A DNA stretch of 64,000 nucleotides from Pseudoalteromonas sp. N1230-9 (GCF_032716425.1 NZ_CP090420.1:744001-808000); one strand, 5' to 3'. Shown: positions 19,273 to 29,190, counted from the stretch's first letter. Notes: generated by a model from the letters alone, not told the origin. Translations and numbers: made by a program.

Positions 19273-21126
19273 ATGCAAAAAGCAACACAAGATAAAAATG
19301 TAATTCAGATAAACACCCCAGCAGGCAAAGACGCACTGTATTTGACTCGACTCGTCGCACAAGAATCGATGTCAGATTTGTTTGTGATGTCAGTGAATAT
19401 GTTTACTATTGGGACGCAAATCGCACATGAAGATCTTGTTGGTAAGCCTGTTTCCATAAAAGTTCGAAATGCCGACGGTGCAGGTGAGCGATACTTTCAT
19501 GGTATTGTTAGCCAGTTGGTATCTAACGGAAGCCGCACGGCTGATGTAGACGAACAAAAGAATTATATTGATTATCACGCAACGATTGTTCCTTACGCAG
19601 CGTCAATGCGTAACAGAAAAAACAGTCGTATTTTTCAAAAGAAAACCATTCAAGATATTTTTGCTGATTTATTTGGTCAGCATAATGTTGCATTCAAAGA
19701 TAACACCACTAAAACGTACCCCAAGTATGAATATTGTGTTCAATATCAAGAATCTGATTTTGACTTTATTCAGCGATTACTACAACAAGAAGGGATTTTT
19801 TACTTCTTCGAACACAGTAAAAGTAATCATACTTTGGTTCTTGCCGATGATATCACTGCCTATGAAGAGTGCGCAGAGGCTAAAGTTGTGTTTAGCTCTG
19901 GCCATTTAAGCGAGTCTCATGTCAATAAATGGCAAGGTGGCTTAAGTTTAGCACCAGGCAGCTACAAACGAATTGGTTATGATTTTAAGCAACCGCCAAG
20001 ATACCCAGATGGTGATCACGCTAAAGCTGATTTACCCACTCAGTCGGTTGCAGAAGTATTTGAATACACAGGCGAAGCAGAAACGCATCCTCGTGCTGCA
20101 AATTTAGCGGCACTGCAGCTAGAGTCACTCCAGCGAAATATGAAATTAAGCAGTGGTCGAAGTGACTGCCGATCTTTTTCTGTTGGTAAACTGTTCAGTT
20201 TTAAAAAGCATGAAGATCCGCGCCTAGAGGGCAAAACATTTGCAATTACCTCATTGCTAACCGCGATCACGGTGCCAAACCAATCTGGCGGACAACAATC
20301 TCAAACTGAAGAAGTTTTTTCTAACCACTTTGAGTGTGTTCCAAAAGATGTGCCTTACCGTGCAGCCCATATTAAAAATAAACCTGTTATAAACGGTGTA
20401 CAAACGGCCATCGTGACGGGTGATAGTGCCGATGAAATTATGATCGACCAGTATGGTCGTGTAAAAGTGCAATTTGATTGGGACCGTGAAGGTAAAAAAG
20501 ACTCTCAAAGCTCGTGTTGGATTAGGGTTGCTCAAAATTGGGCCGGTAAAAAATGGGGCGCATTCTTTTTCCCTCGCGTTGGACAAGAGGTGTTGGTTGA
20601 CTTCATAAATGGTGACCCTGACCAACCGATTATTAGCGGCGCGGTTTATAACGCCGATCTAATGCCTCCGTATGCTTTACCTGCTGAAAAAACACAAAGT
20701 GGTATAAAAACTCGCTCTACAAAAGAAGGTGGGGCCGATAACTTTAATGAGCTGCGTTTTGAAGATAAAAAAGGCAGCGAATTAGTTTACATGCAAGCAG
20801 AAAAAGACAAACAATTGTATGTAAAGAACGATCAAAAAGAAAAAATTGATAACGATCGTTTTCTAGAAGTTGGCAACAACGATGACGCGAAAATAAAAGT
20901 AAATCGTACGGTTGATATTGGCGATAATGACACTTTAAAAGTGGGTAAAACACTTAATATTGAAGCTGGAAAAGAAATTGTTATTAAAACGGGCTCAGCA
21001 AAAATAACGATGAGCAGCAGTGGTAATATTGCCATTGAAGGCACAAATATTGATATCAAAGGCAGTAATGTAAAAGTAGATGGCAGTGCAATTACACTCT
21101 CTGCCGGCATGATTAAGCTGAATTAA
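19273..21126 (+). CDS. vgrG: T6SS spike protein VgrG (TssI)
   Basis: VgrG trimers form the spike on the Hcp tube. The gp27-like N-terminal part (residues about 1-370) includes YCVQYQESDFDFIQRLLQQE, a signature of the family. The gp5-like OB-fold part follows (DQYGRVKVQFDWDREG, about residue 390-405, and FPRVGQEVLVDFINGDPDQP). The end is a beta-helix needle (GNIAIEGTNIDIKGS) with no extra effector domain. The frame opens at 19246 with TTG, but the ATG at 19273 preceded by AAGGAA is better, giving 617 residues. It heads the spike-effector gene set that includes PAAR and Rhs. Confidence 0.95.
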   Translation: MQKATQDKNVIQINTPAGKDALYLTRLVAQESMSDLFVMSVNMFTIGTQIAHEDLVGKPVSIKVRNADGAGERYFHGIVSQLVSNGSRTADVDEQKNYIDYHATIVPYAASMRNRKNSRIFQKKTIQDIFADLFGQHNVAFKDNTTKTYPKYEYCVQYQESDFDFIQRLLQQEGIFYFFEHSKSNHTLVLADDITAYEECAEAKVVFSSGHLSESHVNKWQGGLSLAPGSYKRIGYDFKQPPRYPDGDHAKADLPTQSVAEVFEYTGEAETHPRAANLAALQLESLQRNMKLSSGRSDCRSFSVGKLFSFKKHEDPRLEGKTFAITSLLTAITVPNQSGGQQSQTEEVFSNHFECVPKDVPYRAAHIKNKPVINGVQTAIVTGDSADEIMIDQYGRVKVQFDWDREGKKDSQSSCWIRVAQNWAGKKWGAFFFPRVGQEVLVDFINGDPDQPIISGAVYNADLMPPYALPAEKTQSGIKTRSTKEGGADNFNELRFEDKKGSELVYMQAEKDKQLYVKNDQKEKIDNDRFLEVGNNDDAKIKVNRTVDIGDNDTLKVGKTLNIEAGKEIVIKTGSAKITMSSSGNIAIEGTNIDIKGSNVKVDGSAITLSAGMIKLN

Positions 21127-21129
21127 GCT

Positions 21130-21486
21130 ATGGAACTGATTACAACTTTTCAAACAGGTGCTGTTCATGGAGCTGCTAGCAGCGGCTTTACAGTGTATTG
21201 TCGCTATGGTTTACCGCATTTAGTGTGTTTATCGGTAAACCGTCCGGATGATCCTTTTTTGAGTCTGCCAATTGATTACTTTAAAGGCCATGATGGTTAT
21301 TTTGCTGAGCAATTTTTTTATAACCTTCATCCTAATTTGAACAGTAGTAATGTGCTTTCTTATGTATATCAATATGCGACACAGACCAGCTCAATCATAA
21401 ACGACTTATCTTATGATGATATCGTAGAAGAGCTAGCGAAGCTTGTGAGTGTTAATAAGTTACAAGTTATCCCTCTGTACGATTAA
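21130..21486 (+). CDS. Small protein of unknown function between VgrG and PAAR
   Basis: I do not recognise this 118-residue protein. It starts three bases after the vgrG stop and ends 25 bases before the PAAR gene, so it is certainly in the spike transcript. The N-terminal half looks like short beta strands (FTVYCRYGLPHLVCLSV) and the C-terminal half is helical (SYDDIVEELAKLVSVN). There is no signal peptide or membrane segment. From position it could be an adaptor or a chaperone for loading VgrG, PAAR or the Rhs protein; nothing in the sequence proves that. Confidence 0.75.
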   Translation: MELITTFQTGAVHGAASSGFTVYCRYGLPHLVCLSVNRPDDPFLSLPIDYFKGHDGYFAEQFFYNLHPNLNSSNVLSYVYQYATQTSSIINDLSYDDIVEELAKLVSVNKLQVIPLYD

Positions 21487-21511
21487 TGGATGCGAAAACA
21501 AGGAATAGGTT

Positions 21512-21802
21512 ATGGGTAAACCCGCTTCAACAATTGGTCATATGCACCTTTGTCCTAAAGTAACTGCAAAAGTTCCTCACGTTGGTGGCCCTATTGTGGC
21601 GGGTTCATCAAATGTATTAATTGGTAGTATGCCAGCAGCAAGAAAAGGCGATATGCTGATTTGTGTTGGCCCTCCTGATAGCATCAATAGCGGATCATCT
21701 ACCGTTAAAATAAACGGAAAACCAGCGGCTAGAATGGGCGACGGAACGTCTCATGGCGGCAAAATTATCGTTGGTAATCCCACCGTGTTGATCGGTGGTT
21801 AA
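21512..21802 (+). CDS. PAAR-domain spike tip protein
   Basis: PAAR proteins cap the VgrG spike and sharpen it, and they link effectors to the spike. All 96 residues form the PAAR domain: the N-terminal GKPASTIGHMHLCPK, then GGPIVAGSSNVLIGSMPAARKGDM, the zinc-site candidates His and Cys near residues 10, 13 and 48, and the closing HGGKIIVGNPTVLIGG. There is no toxic extension, so the nearby Rhs protein or another effector must bind through separate contacts. AGGAATAGG is the ribosome site. Two bases separate it from the next gene. Confidence 0.95.
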   Translation: MGKPASTIGHMHLCPKVTAKVPHVGGPIVAGSSNVLIGSMPAARKGDMLICVGPPDSINSGSSTVKINGKPAARMGDGTSHGGKIIVGNPTVLIGG

Positions 21803-21804
21803 TC

Positions 21805-22821
21805 ATGCTTACTATGTTGCTAAAAGCGCATTCAAATACTTTAAATCAACTACACAGTGCACAACAGAATCCTTTTTATTCTGTTGACTATTTGATGCAA
21901 GCTCGTCAGCAACTCATATTAAAACTTCATGCTTATAATTCTGAGATTCTGCAAGTTACATTGTCAGCCGCCCAGTTACTGCAAGCTCTTCGAGACTTGA
22001 ATACTGGCGAAGTATTAGCAAGCACATTGGCTGAAGCATGCTTGGTCACGTTATTAACGTCACCTAAAAAGTTAACTCATGAGTGCGTAGCGCAGTTAAA
22101 TGAAAGTGACGAAAAAGAGCTGCCAGTTAAACAGCTACTCGTTGAAAAGTTAGCAATTTATTGTGGTCGTACACAAATGGCTTATGCGCAGACATTTGAT
22201 GCACTTAAGCCGATTTACTTTAGTCAGTCTGCTCAGCATGTTGAGTTATTTAAAGCATTTAAACAAGCCGTTATAGAATTACCAACAACAAAGGCGTTGT
22301 TTAAAACCACGAACGATTTTGCTGAGCTAAATTTAATTAATTCACCGTTAATGTCTGCTTATTTATTATTGCTAGATCAACAACGCGTGAATCATGTATG
22401 CAACTTTGCAAGCCAAGCGCTGTCTCGAGAAGAGGCGTTACAAGTGATGCTGCATACAGGCATGCCTAAATATGTTCCGTTAGTTGTGTCGTTATTATCG
22501 GATGTTGAGGATGCAGAGCCACTTATTAATGGTATAAAGCGTTGTTTAGGGGCTGAATTAGATAATTTAGTGACCTATGAAACTCAAGTGCAAGCACAAA
22601 CAGATGCACAAGCAATCGTTGATTTCCAACATCAGTTTAACCAGTATTGGCCTGAGCACGAGTCATATTACGTTGGCAAAACTTTAGTATATGGCTATGC
22701 ATTAAATCAACCGATTGATAGAGTAAAACAGCAAGGTGTTGATCAACAAAGCTGGCAAGTATTAGCAATTTTAAATGCGCTTAAGATGGATAGTAAAAAC
22801 TATCAAGAGAGTGTTCATTGA
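21805..22821 (+). CDS. T6SS-linked helical protein of unknown function
   Basis: A 338-residue cytoplasmic protein, mostly alpha-helical by composition, rich in leucine, glutamine and alanine. The pattern of repeated helix pairs (for example LSREEALQVMLHTGMPKYVP and ALRDLNTGEVLASTLAEACL) suggests HEAT-like repeats such as those in T6SS-associated TIGR02270-type proteins, but I cannot confirm the family. It starts two bases after PAAR and its stop overlaps the next gene (TTGA), so it is made together with the spike and Rhs proteins. A role as adaptor or chaperone for Rhs loading is inferred from position only. Confidence 0.75.
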   Translation: MLTMLLKAHSNTLNQLHSAQQNPFYSVDYLMQARQQLILKLHAYNSEILQVTLSAAQLLQALRDLNTGEVLASTLAEACLVTLLTSPKKLTHECVAQLNESDEKELPVKQLLVEKLAIYCGRTQMAYAQTFDALKPIYFSQSAQHVELFKAFKQAVIELPTTKALFKTTNDFAELNLINSPLMSAYLLLLDQQRVNHVCNFASQALSREEALQVMLHTGMPKYVPLVVSLLSDVEDAEPLINGIKRCLGAELDNLVTYETQVQAQTDAQAIVDFQHQFNQYWPEHESYYVGKTLVYGYALNQPIDRVKQQGVDQQSWQVLAILNALKMDSKNYQESVH

Positions 22822-23663
22822 GTGCATTTAAAATTAACATCGATCAGTTTGAAACGCCTTATAAGCTCAGTCCTGAAGAATTACTATTAGAGGGTGGTTC
22901 TAGTGAAGGTTGTGTAGTTCCTTGGCATTCAACTGATGCGTTTGTGTACGACTGCATCATGAAAGCTAAGTCTGTTTTTAAAACGGATTTCGCGCAAAAT
23001 GGTACTGTAATGTGGCTTTTGCCTGCGTTGCCGTTCCAAAGTGAATTAAAAACACTTTTTGCAACGAGCTTACAGCAATGCTTTGGCACGCCCTTAGAAC
23101 ATCTGTTTTTTGAAGGTTGCCATGGTATACATTCAGCACTAATGCTGGCTCAAGAGAGCAGCCTTGAAAATGTAACAGTGATTGCCATTGATGGTGTTTT
23201 TAAAGCAAATAAGCGCGAACAATTTGATTATTTAGGTGTTGCAGCAAGCACGGCTAATATTGAGTTTATAAATACTGGTTGGGTGTTACAATCAGCAGAG
23301 ATGGTTGCTTCGATAGACCTTGCTAAGCATAACCCTATTCAAGGGGAGCTAAAGCGTGTTTTATCGCTTAATGAGCAGCCAATAGACATAATTTTCGCCC
23401 CAGGAAATGGCGTAGAAAGTGATGACTGGTTAAATTATTTACCAGTGTTAAGTAACAAAATTAATGAACAGACGATTTTTCAATTACCTAATTATAAATT
23501 AGGAAAACTAGGTGCATTAGAAGGGATTATCAATCTTGCAACGCTGACAAATAGCCCATTTTATAATGACAGTTTGTCTCAGGCGTTAGTGATAACTCAA
23601 GAAAGTAACAAGTACCAAGCCGTCGCGTCATACTTATGGACAAGTAAGGAAGTGTGCAACTAA
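22818..23663 (+). CDS. Thiolase/ketosynthase-like T6SS accessory protein
   Basis: A 281-residue protein that looks like half of a thiolase-fold enzyme. The segment around Cys101 (FFEGCHGIHSALMLAQ followed by a VTVIAID strand) resembles the nucleophile elbow of ketosynthases and thiolases, where a cysteine caps a helix. A later IIFAPGNGVESDDW segment resembles the C-terminal glycine-rich loop. The normal second His/Asn motifs are not obvious, so it may be non-catalytic. The start is TTG at 22818, overlapping the preceding TGA stop, and the stop overlaps the rhs start (TAATG). I infer an effector-loading role from this tight coupling; the fold call is moderate. Confidence 0.65.
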   Translation: MSAFKINIDQFETPYKLSPEELLLEGGSSEGCVVPWHSTDAFVYDCIMKAKSVFKTDFAQNGTVMWLLPALPFQSELKTLFATSLQQCFGTPLEHLFFEGCHGIHSALMLAQESSLENVTVIAIDGVFKANKREQFDYLGVAASTANIEFINTGWVLQSAEMVASIDLAKHNPIQGELKRVLSLNEQPIDIIFAPGNGVESDDWLNYLPVLSNKINEQTIFQLPNYKLGKLGALEGIINLATLTNSPFYNDSLSQALVITQESNKYQAVASYLWTSKEVCN

Positions 23664-26600
23664 TGGATAGCAGAGCAGTTGTTTTACAAGGAATAAGCTA
23701 CCCAATTTGTGTGGTGTTAGCTAAGCAAAAAGCCCCTAGTGGCTTTGAGCCTGTTTCGACGAGCACGCCGGATAGTGCGTACAAGTACGTTGCTGAGTTA
23801 GGCACGGCATTAAGTGGCGATGCATCGAAACGTTTAGATCTCATTCAACTACTACAAGCTGCGGGTATTCATTGTCCAAGGCAAGCATCTGCGCGTGAAA
23901 CCGCCACCGCCTTAGTGAGTGCGCTTACCTCTGGCGCAGTGAGCTGTTACCGACAAAAAGCTAAAACAGTTATTCAAGTGAGCGATAATACTCGTCCATC
24001 GAAAGCCAAAAAATCACAATCACAAAGCAGCTCAAGTAGTGGTAAAAAGGCAACGCAAGCACCTGCAAGTAATAGCGGGGGGGCAAGCAATGCCACTGCC
24101 AGTGAAACCCCAATTACAGAGCAAGAGTGTCGTTCAGACCCTGTTTCAATGTTGACGGGCGAGGAAATATTGCCGTTAGTGGATTTTACGCTCGCTGCGA
24201 ATAAGCCACTTAATTGGCGACGTTTGTATCGCTCATCAAAGTGTAATCAACGCTCATTGCTTGGTAATGGTTGGCGCCATGATTACATGGTGAAATTAAC
24301 AGAGCATTACTTACCACCCCCAAAAGTTGGCCCTAAGCAAAAAGGCACTTACTGGTTAGAGTACCATGATGAACATGGCGCGACTCATCGATTTGAAAAA
24401 GTAAAACCAGGCCAGTCTAGCTACCAGCTCAGCAGTAACCTTGCCTTGCATTACAAAACAAGCGGCAAACAAGTGTTGGTAACACCGAATGACCATCATT
24501 TAACGTTTATGCCTAGTGAGTCTGCGTGGTTACTTGAAAAAATCATTAACGAAAAAGGCCAGAGCACACGTTTTTATTATGACTCTCAAGAGCGCTTAGA
24601 GCGCATAGAGGTGAATAAAGCACGTGGTTGCGTTTTAAAATATAATAAACAAGGGCTGCTAAAAACAGTTCACGCTTATAGAACAAATGAACAAAATAAG
24701 CTTGTTCTGATTGATCAGCCTCTGGCACGTTATGAATATGATGAACAGCAAAATTTAGTTGCTGCAACAAACCAACATGGTGAGCAAGAGCGCTATGAGT
24801 ACAATGCTGCGCATTTATTAATAAAGCGGACCAGAGCAAGTGGTTTTAGCCATCATTTTGAATGGGATTCATACGGTTACGATGCCAAATGTATAAAACA
24901 ATGGGGTGATGACAATACCTATTGCTATGAGTTTGAGTATCAAGGGAATAAAACAACCAGTATCGACTCTCGCGGTAATCAAGAGCATTTTGTTCATAAC
25001 GAACAAGGTAAATTGATTGAGCATACGGATGCCAACGGTCACACCACAACCTACGGATACAATACGCTTGGACAAAAGCTGACACAAACAGACCCCTTGG
25101 GCAATCAAACTCAATATGCCTATACAGACTATGGTCAGCTTGCCTCTGTCACTCAACCTGACGGTACTCGCACTCAATTTGGCTATAACCAACTAGGCCA
25201 ACAAGTGTTAACTATCTTGCCAAATGGCGACAAAATCCAACGTAAGTACAGTGCCTCTGGATTACTGCAAAGCGAAACCCTAGCAGATGGTCGAATTGCG
25301 CTTTATAGCTACGATCAACAAGGTAACTTAACGCAACATATCACGCCTAACGGCCATGTTTTAAAATATACGTGGAACGAGCATGGTGAGCTACTTGCTA
25401 AGCAGCATAATAATGAGCTTATTCGTTATAGCTACGATAACTTAGGCCGCATTAATGCAACAATAAACCAAGCAGGGCTGCTTACTCAGTATAAATACAA
25501 TGAGCAGGGGCAACTTGTGCAAACCACCGCGTTTGCTCAAAATGATTCAGAAAATAAACAACAGCAATACTTCACATACGATGAAGCGGGTAGGTTAGTT
25601 AGCTCACAAAACAGCAACGGCGATACTACAGAGCAACACTTTGAAGGGCTAAGCCAGCCGCATTGTGTTATTCAACCCGACGGCAGCGCACTGCATTTAA
25701 CTTATGATAAAGAGCGCAACTTAACGGCAATCGAGCGCAGTGACGGCCATGTATACCGTATAAACTACGATGCAAATGAAAACCCGACTCAAGTAACGGG
25801 GTTTGATGGCACGATACAACAATACAAGTATGATGCTTGTAATCGCTTAGTGTCAGTAACACAAAGTGATAAACGCCATGTAAAAATTAAGCGTGACAAA
25901 CTAGGCCGCATAATTTCGCAGCACGCAAGTCTTGCCACAGGCAAACAAATCATTAATAACGCTAACCATTACACCTACACAGCAGAAGGTAAAATAGCTC
26001 GCGCTCATAATGCGCAATCAACAATAAAACAAGCGTTTGATAAGGGCGGGCGATTAATTAGTGTTGAGCAAATTCATAATCAACATCAAACACATAAACT
26101 TGCATACACCTACGATGACTATGGTAGAAGACAGTCACTCACTCTGCCAGACTCAACAACGCTTGATTATCACTACAATGAATTTGGTCAGCTTAGTGCA
26201 ATTCAAGTAAAGCAGGCGAATGGTGATTTAACAAAACTGGTTGAACTTGGTTACGACAGCCAAAATAACATTCAAACACAGCACTTTGGTAATGAGGTCA
26301 CCCTTACTCAACAGTTTGATGTATTCAACCGCTTAACACAGCAGCAGTTAACCCATTCTGCGCAAGCACTATTCGATACCTGTACATACAATTACGACAG
26401 TGTTAACCAGTTAATTGCGCGTAAAGAAGAAGGGGTTAGTAGTCATAACATTAATTTTGAATACAACAGCCTTGGCCAGTTAATTAAGCAAAACCTGGCA
26501 AGCTCTGAGGTTGATACGACTACCCAATACCAGTGGGACAGCTTTGGTAATCCTGTTAGCCAGTCAAAACTAAAAAATGGCGAATTAACCGAGCAGCAAG

Positions 26601-28438
26601 CTGATACCAGCGATGCAATTAATCACGTTGAAAATAACGATTCAGCGTATACAAATGATGTTATTCACAGCGAATATAGTGATTCGGTTGCAGCATCAGA
26701 TAGTAACTTAACTAATGATACTGTTATTCAAAGCACAACCGAGGCTGACCGCCTAACACATTTTGGTGACAGCGACTTTCATTATGATGAATGTGGTAAC
26801 CAAATTCGTGAAACCGGTAAAGGTATTAAAACACACCGTGAATACAATGCGTTCAACCAATTAAGCAGCTTTAACAACAATGGTACGCTCACTCATTACG
26901 ACTACGACCCACTGGGTCGACGCATCGCTAAGCATACCGAGCATGGCAAAATTGATTACATTTGGGATAACGACCAATTAATTGGCGAATACCAGCACGG
27001 TGAATATACTTGGTACATCAACCTACCCAATCAATTTCACCCAGTCGCACTGATTAAACAAGGTGAGGTGTATTACTATCACCTAGACCAACTAAACACC
27101 CCACGTTTTGTAACAAATAAAAACGCTGAAGTTGTATGGCAAAACCACGCGGATGTGTATGGCTATGAAGAGCTTGAGGCATCTATTAAAAACAGCTTCA
27201 CTCAACCAATACGTTTTCAAGGGCAGTATTTTGATGAAGAAAGCGGCTTACATTACAACCGTTACCGCTATTACAGCCCAAAACAACAACGTTTTATAAA
27301 CCAAGACCCGATAGGCTTGGTAGGTGGTATAAACCATTACCAATACGCGCCGAATCCAGTGAATTGGGTGGATCCGTTTGGGTTAAGTTGTAAGGAGGGG
27401 TCTGCCACTGTTTTAAAAATCGGTCATGGTAGTGACATGCATTTTGCGATTCAGGTCAAAACAAAGTTTGATACGACTAAAACTCACCAACATGGTGGTA
27501 CTGAGGCTGATGGCACGAGAACTAACACGCTTATCATCGGTTACGATGAGCAAGAGTTTGCAGGTAAATCGATTGAAAAGGCAACTATTAAGTTACCAAA
27601 TGCGATAGCTGCAAGTGACTTACAAAGGCAGCTACTTAGAGAGGGCGACATGGCTCTCGATAGGGCTGATTGGAATCCAGATAACTTGGACACACCATTA
27701 TATGACCCTGTTAATCAAAGTTGTTTAACCCATGTATTTGATGTGTTAAAAGCTGGGGGTGTTGAGAACGTTCCCAATAATTCCGACATTGAAGATCGGA
27801 AAGTTAAGGTGTTTACGCACAAGTTAATGAAAGGAAAGCTAGATTCTTCTAATAAAAAGCCAGATAAAGATAAGAAAGAGTCTAAATTCGAAGATGCGAC
27901 GCTTGAAAAACATACCAAAGCAGTTGAAGAGTATAAAAAACATTATGAAACGCGGCTAAAAGACTCAATTGCGGCAGGAGATTCAGCTAGGAGGCAAGGT
28001 GCTTTTAAAGCAAAGATTACAGAGGCTAAAGGTGAGCTTGGTGCTTCAATGTACATGGAAAAAGAGTTTTCAGATCCTCCTCCTCCAGCCACAATGGAAA
28101 TGGGCTTTGGTCCAGGCCCAGGAGTTGATCAGGTGTGGGCCAAACGAGACGAAAATGGCAAAGTGATAGAGTACTTTGTTGTTGAAGCTAAAGGTCCAGG
28201 TGCTAAATTAACGACTGGTGCCAAAAAAGGCAACCAGATGACAGATGAATGGATTGATAATAGCTTACAATCGATGGAAAACTCAAAAAAGTACAAAGAA
28301 AAGAATCAATTGGGCGAAGATATTTTAGATGCCATCGAGAATAAAAAACCTAAAGTTACCAAGCTCGTTATTGAAGCCGATGAAGTCAATGGTAAGATTG
28401 TTGGTGGTAAACTTCAGCCTCTTCCGAAGGGTAAATAA
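23663..28438 (+). CDS. rhs: Rhs-family T6SS effector with nuclease tip
   Basis: A 1591-residue Rhs protein. Residues 1-150 form a variable N-terminal part. A DUF6531-like segment (DPVSMLTGEEILPLVDF) follows, then tandem YD repeats to about residue 1130, and the Rhs core end LDQLNTPRFVTNKNAEV to NQDPIGLVGGINHYQYAPNP near residue 1215. The variable tip (about 1240-1591) has two parts. The first has GHGSDMHFAIQV and later NQSCLTHVFDVLKAGG, in the His-then-Cys order of permuted papain-like folds (tentative). The second has the PD-(D/E)XK pattern: E near 1459, D1489, then FVVEAKG with E1508 and K1510, so it is probably a DNase. ATG at 23663 has an AAGGAAG site and overlaps the upstream stop. Confidence 0.92.
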   Translation: MDSRAVVLQGISYPICVVLAKQKAPSGFEPVSTSTPDSAYKYVAELGTALSGDASKRLDLIQLLQAAGIHCPRQASARETATALVSALTSGAVSCYRQKAKTVIQVSDNTRPSKAKKSQSQSSSSSGKKATQAPASNSGGASNATASETPITEQECRSDPVSMLTGEEILPLVDFTLAANKPLNWRRLYRSSKCNQRSLLGNGWRHDYMVKLTEHYLPPPKVGPKQKGTYWLEYHDEHGATHRFEKVKPGQSSYQLSSNLALHYKTSGKQVLVTPNDHHLTFMPSESAWLLEKIINEKGQSTRFYYDSQERLERIEVNKARGCVLKYNKQGLLKTVHAYRTNEQNKLVLIDQPLARYEYDEQQNLVAATNQHGEQERYEYNAAHLLIKRTRASGFSHHFEWDSYGYDAKCIKQWGDDNTYCYEFEYQGNKTTSIDSRGNQEHFVHNEQGKLIEHTDANGHTTTYGYNTLGQKLTQTDPLGNQTQYAYTDYGQLASVTQPDGTRTQFGYNQLGQQVLTILPNGDKIQRKYSASGLLQSETLADGRIALYSYDQQGNLTQHITPNGHVLKYTWNEHGELLAKQHNNELIRYSYDNLGRINATINQAGLLTQYKYNEQGQLVQTTAFAQNDSENKQQQYFTYDEAGRLVSSQNSNGDTTEQHFEGLSQPHCVIQPDGSALHLTYDKERNLTAIERSDGHVYRINYDANENPTQVTGFDGTIQQYKYDACNRLVSVTQSDKRHVKIKRDKLGRIISQHASLATGKQIINNANHYTYTAEGKIARAHNAQSTIKQAFDKGGRLISVEQIHNQHQTHKLAYTYDDYGRRQSLTLPDSTTLDYHYNEFGQLSAIQVKQANGDLTKLVELGYDSQNNIQTQHFGNEVTLTQQFDVFNRLTQQQLTHSAQALFDTCTYNYDSVNQLIARKEEGVSSHNINFEYNSLGQLIKQNLASSEVDTTTQYQWDSFGNPVSQSKLKNGELTEQQADTSDAINHVENNDSAYTNDVIHSEYSDSVAASDSNLTNDTVIQSTTEADRLTHFGDSDFHYDECGNQIRETGKGIKTHREYNAFNQLSSFNNNGTLTHYDYDPLGRRIAKHTEHGKIDYIWDNDQLIGEYQHGEYTWYINLPNQFHPVALIKQGEVYYYHLDQLNTPRFVTNKNAEVVWQNHADVYGYEELEASIKNSFTQPIRFQGQYFDEESGLHYNRYRYYSPKQQRFINQDPIGLVGGINHYQYAPNPVNWVDPFGLSCKEGSATVLKIGHGSDMHFAIQVKTKFDTTKTHQHGGTEADGTRTNTLIIGYDEQEFAGKSIEKATIKLPNAIAASDLQRQLLREGDMALDRADWNPDNLDTPLYDPVNQSCLTHVFDVLKAGGVENVPNNSDIEDRKVKVFTHKLMKGKLDSSNKKPDKDKKESKFEDATLEKHTKAVEEYKKHYETRLKDSIAAGDSARRQGAFKAKITEAKGELGASMYMEKEFSDPPPPATMEMGFGPGPGVDQVWAKRDENGKVIEYFVVEAKGPGAKLTTGAKKGNQMTDEWIDNSLQSMENSKKYKEKNQLGEDILDAIENKKPKVTKLVIEADEVNGKIVGGKLQPLPKGK

Positions 28439-29190
28439 TGTTAAAACTAAATAACTACGATTTTAAATTTGAAAAACTATTTAAAAAAGCTCCCATTACT
28501 ATTGATATTAGATTAGCTGATATGGACAACAGGGAGGCTCCTCTTGAAGAAAGGGAGGATGCAGCATGGATCCTTTCTTATAAATATCAGGATCTAGCAT
28601 ACGCACATTACGTTTTAGAAAACTATAATGAAGCAAAACTATACTTAAAAAAAGCAGCGCCATTTGCATACTTAACTGGCTTCGACTCGGAACTAAAAGG
28701 GCATAGCAACGAATGGACTATCCAAAATAAGCTTAATGTCGCTTTGCTGTTTGGTGATGAATCAATAATAAGCAAATTACGTGAACATGCAGATGACTTT
28801 ACAATAAGTAGTGTGACCAAGAAAGCTATCTTTTTATATGACCATCTACTAATAAAAATAGGTACAGGGAAGGAGCTTTCTACGAACGAAATTGAAAGCG
28901 CACTGACTGAGGCTAAATCAACAAAAGACAAAGATGTTCAACAATGCATTGTTCCGCTTGTTGAGGCGATTAAAGGTCTTACTATTGGTGATGATTTATT
29001 GTGGCAATCAAGTATTGATAAAGTCATTGCATGGCATGCTGATGAATGTAAGTTTGGCGACTACAAAGAAGATAAACAAGGAACTATGTCGTTAAACGCA
29101 TTAACCATGGCAAAGTTGGGTAAAGATATACATGGCTGGGAGTGTAAAACTGATTCCTTATATTTACCTCTATACCTGATTAATGAATAA
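28438..29190 (+). CDS. Putative immunity protein for the Rhs tip
   Basis: A 250-residue, largely helical cytoplasmic protein starting in the last base of the rhs stop (TAATG). An intact gene overlapping the 3' end of a toxin gene is the standard position of the cognate immunity protein. The helical, TPR-like beginning (YAHYVLENYNEAKLYLKKAA) and overall size resemble Imm49-type proteins, but this family call is only a suggestion. With no signal peptide it should act in the cytoplasm, matching a DNase tip. The role is inferred from position. Confidence 0.75.
   Translation: MLKLNNYDFKFEKLFKKAPITIDIRLADMDNREAPLEEREDAAWILSYKYQDLAYAHYVLENYNEAKLYLKKAAPFAYLTGFDSELKGHSNEWTIQNKLNVALLFGDESIISKLREHADDFTISSVTKKAIFLYDHLLIKIGTGKELSTNEIESALTEAKSTKDKDVQQCIVPLVEAIKGLTIGDDLLWQSSIDKVIAWHADECKFGDYKEDKQGTMSLNALTMAKLGKDIHGWECKTDSLYLPLYLINE

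Noticed and set aside
24546..25192. Antisense frames of 79-107 codons inside rhs
   Set aside because: They lie opposite the YD-repeat coding sequence, have no ribosome sites or recognisable motifs, and are explained by codon bias of the repeats.
23663..27390. The many short repeats in rhs as a CRISPR or tandem-repeat array
   Set aside because: They are degenerate YD-repeat codons in one open frame, not constant repeats with spacers.
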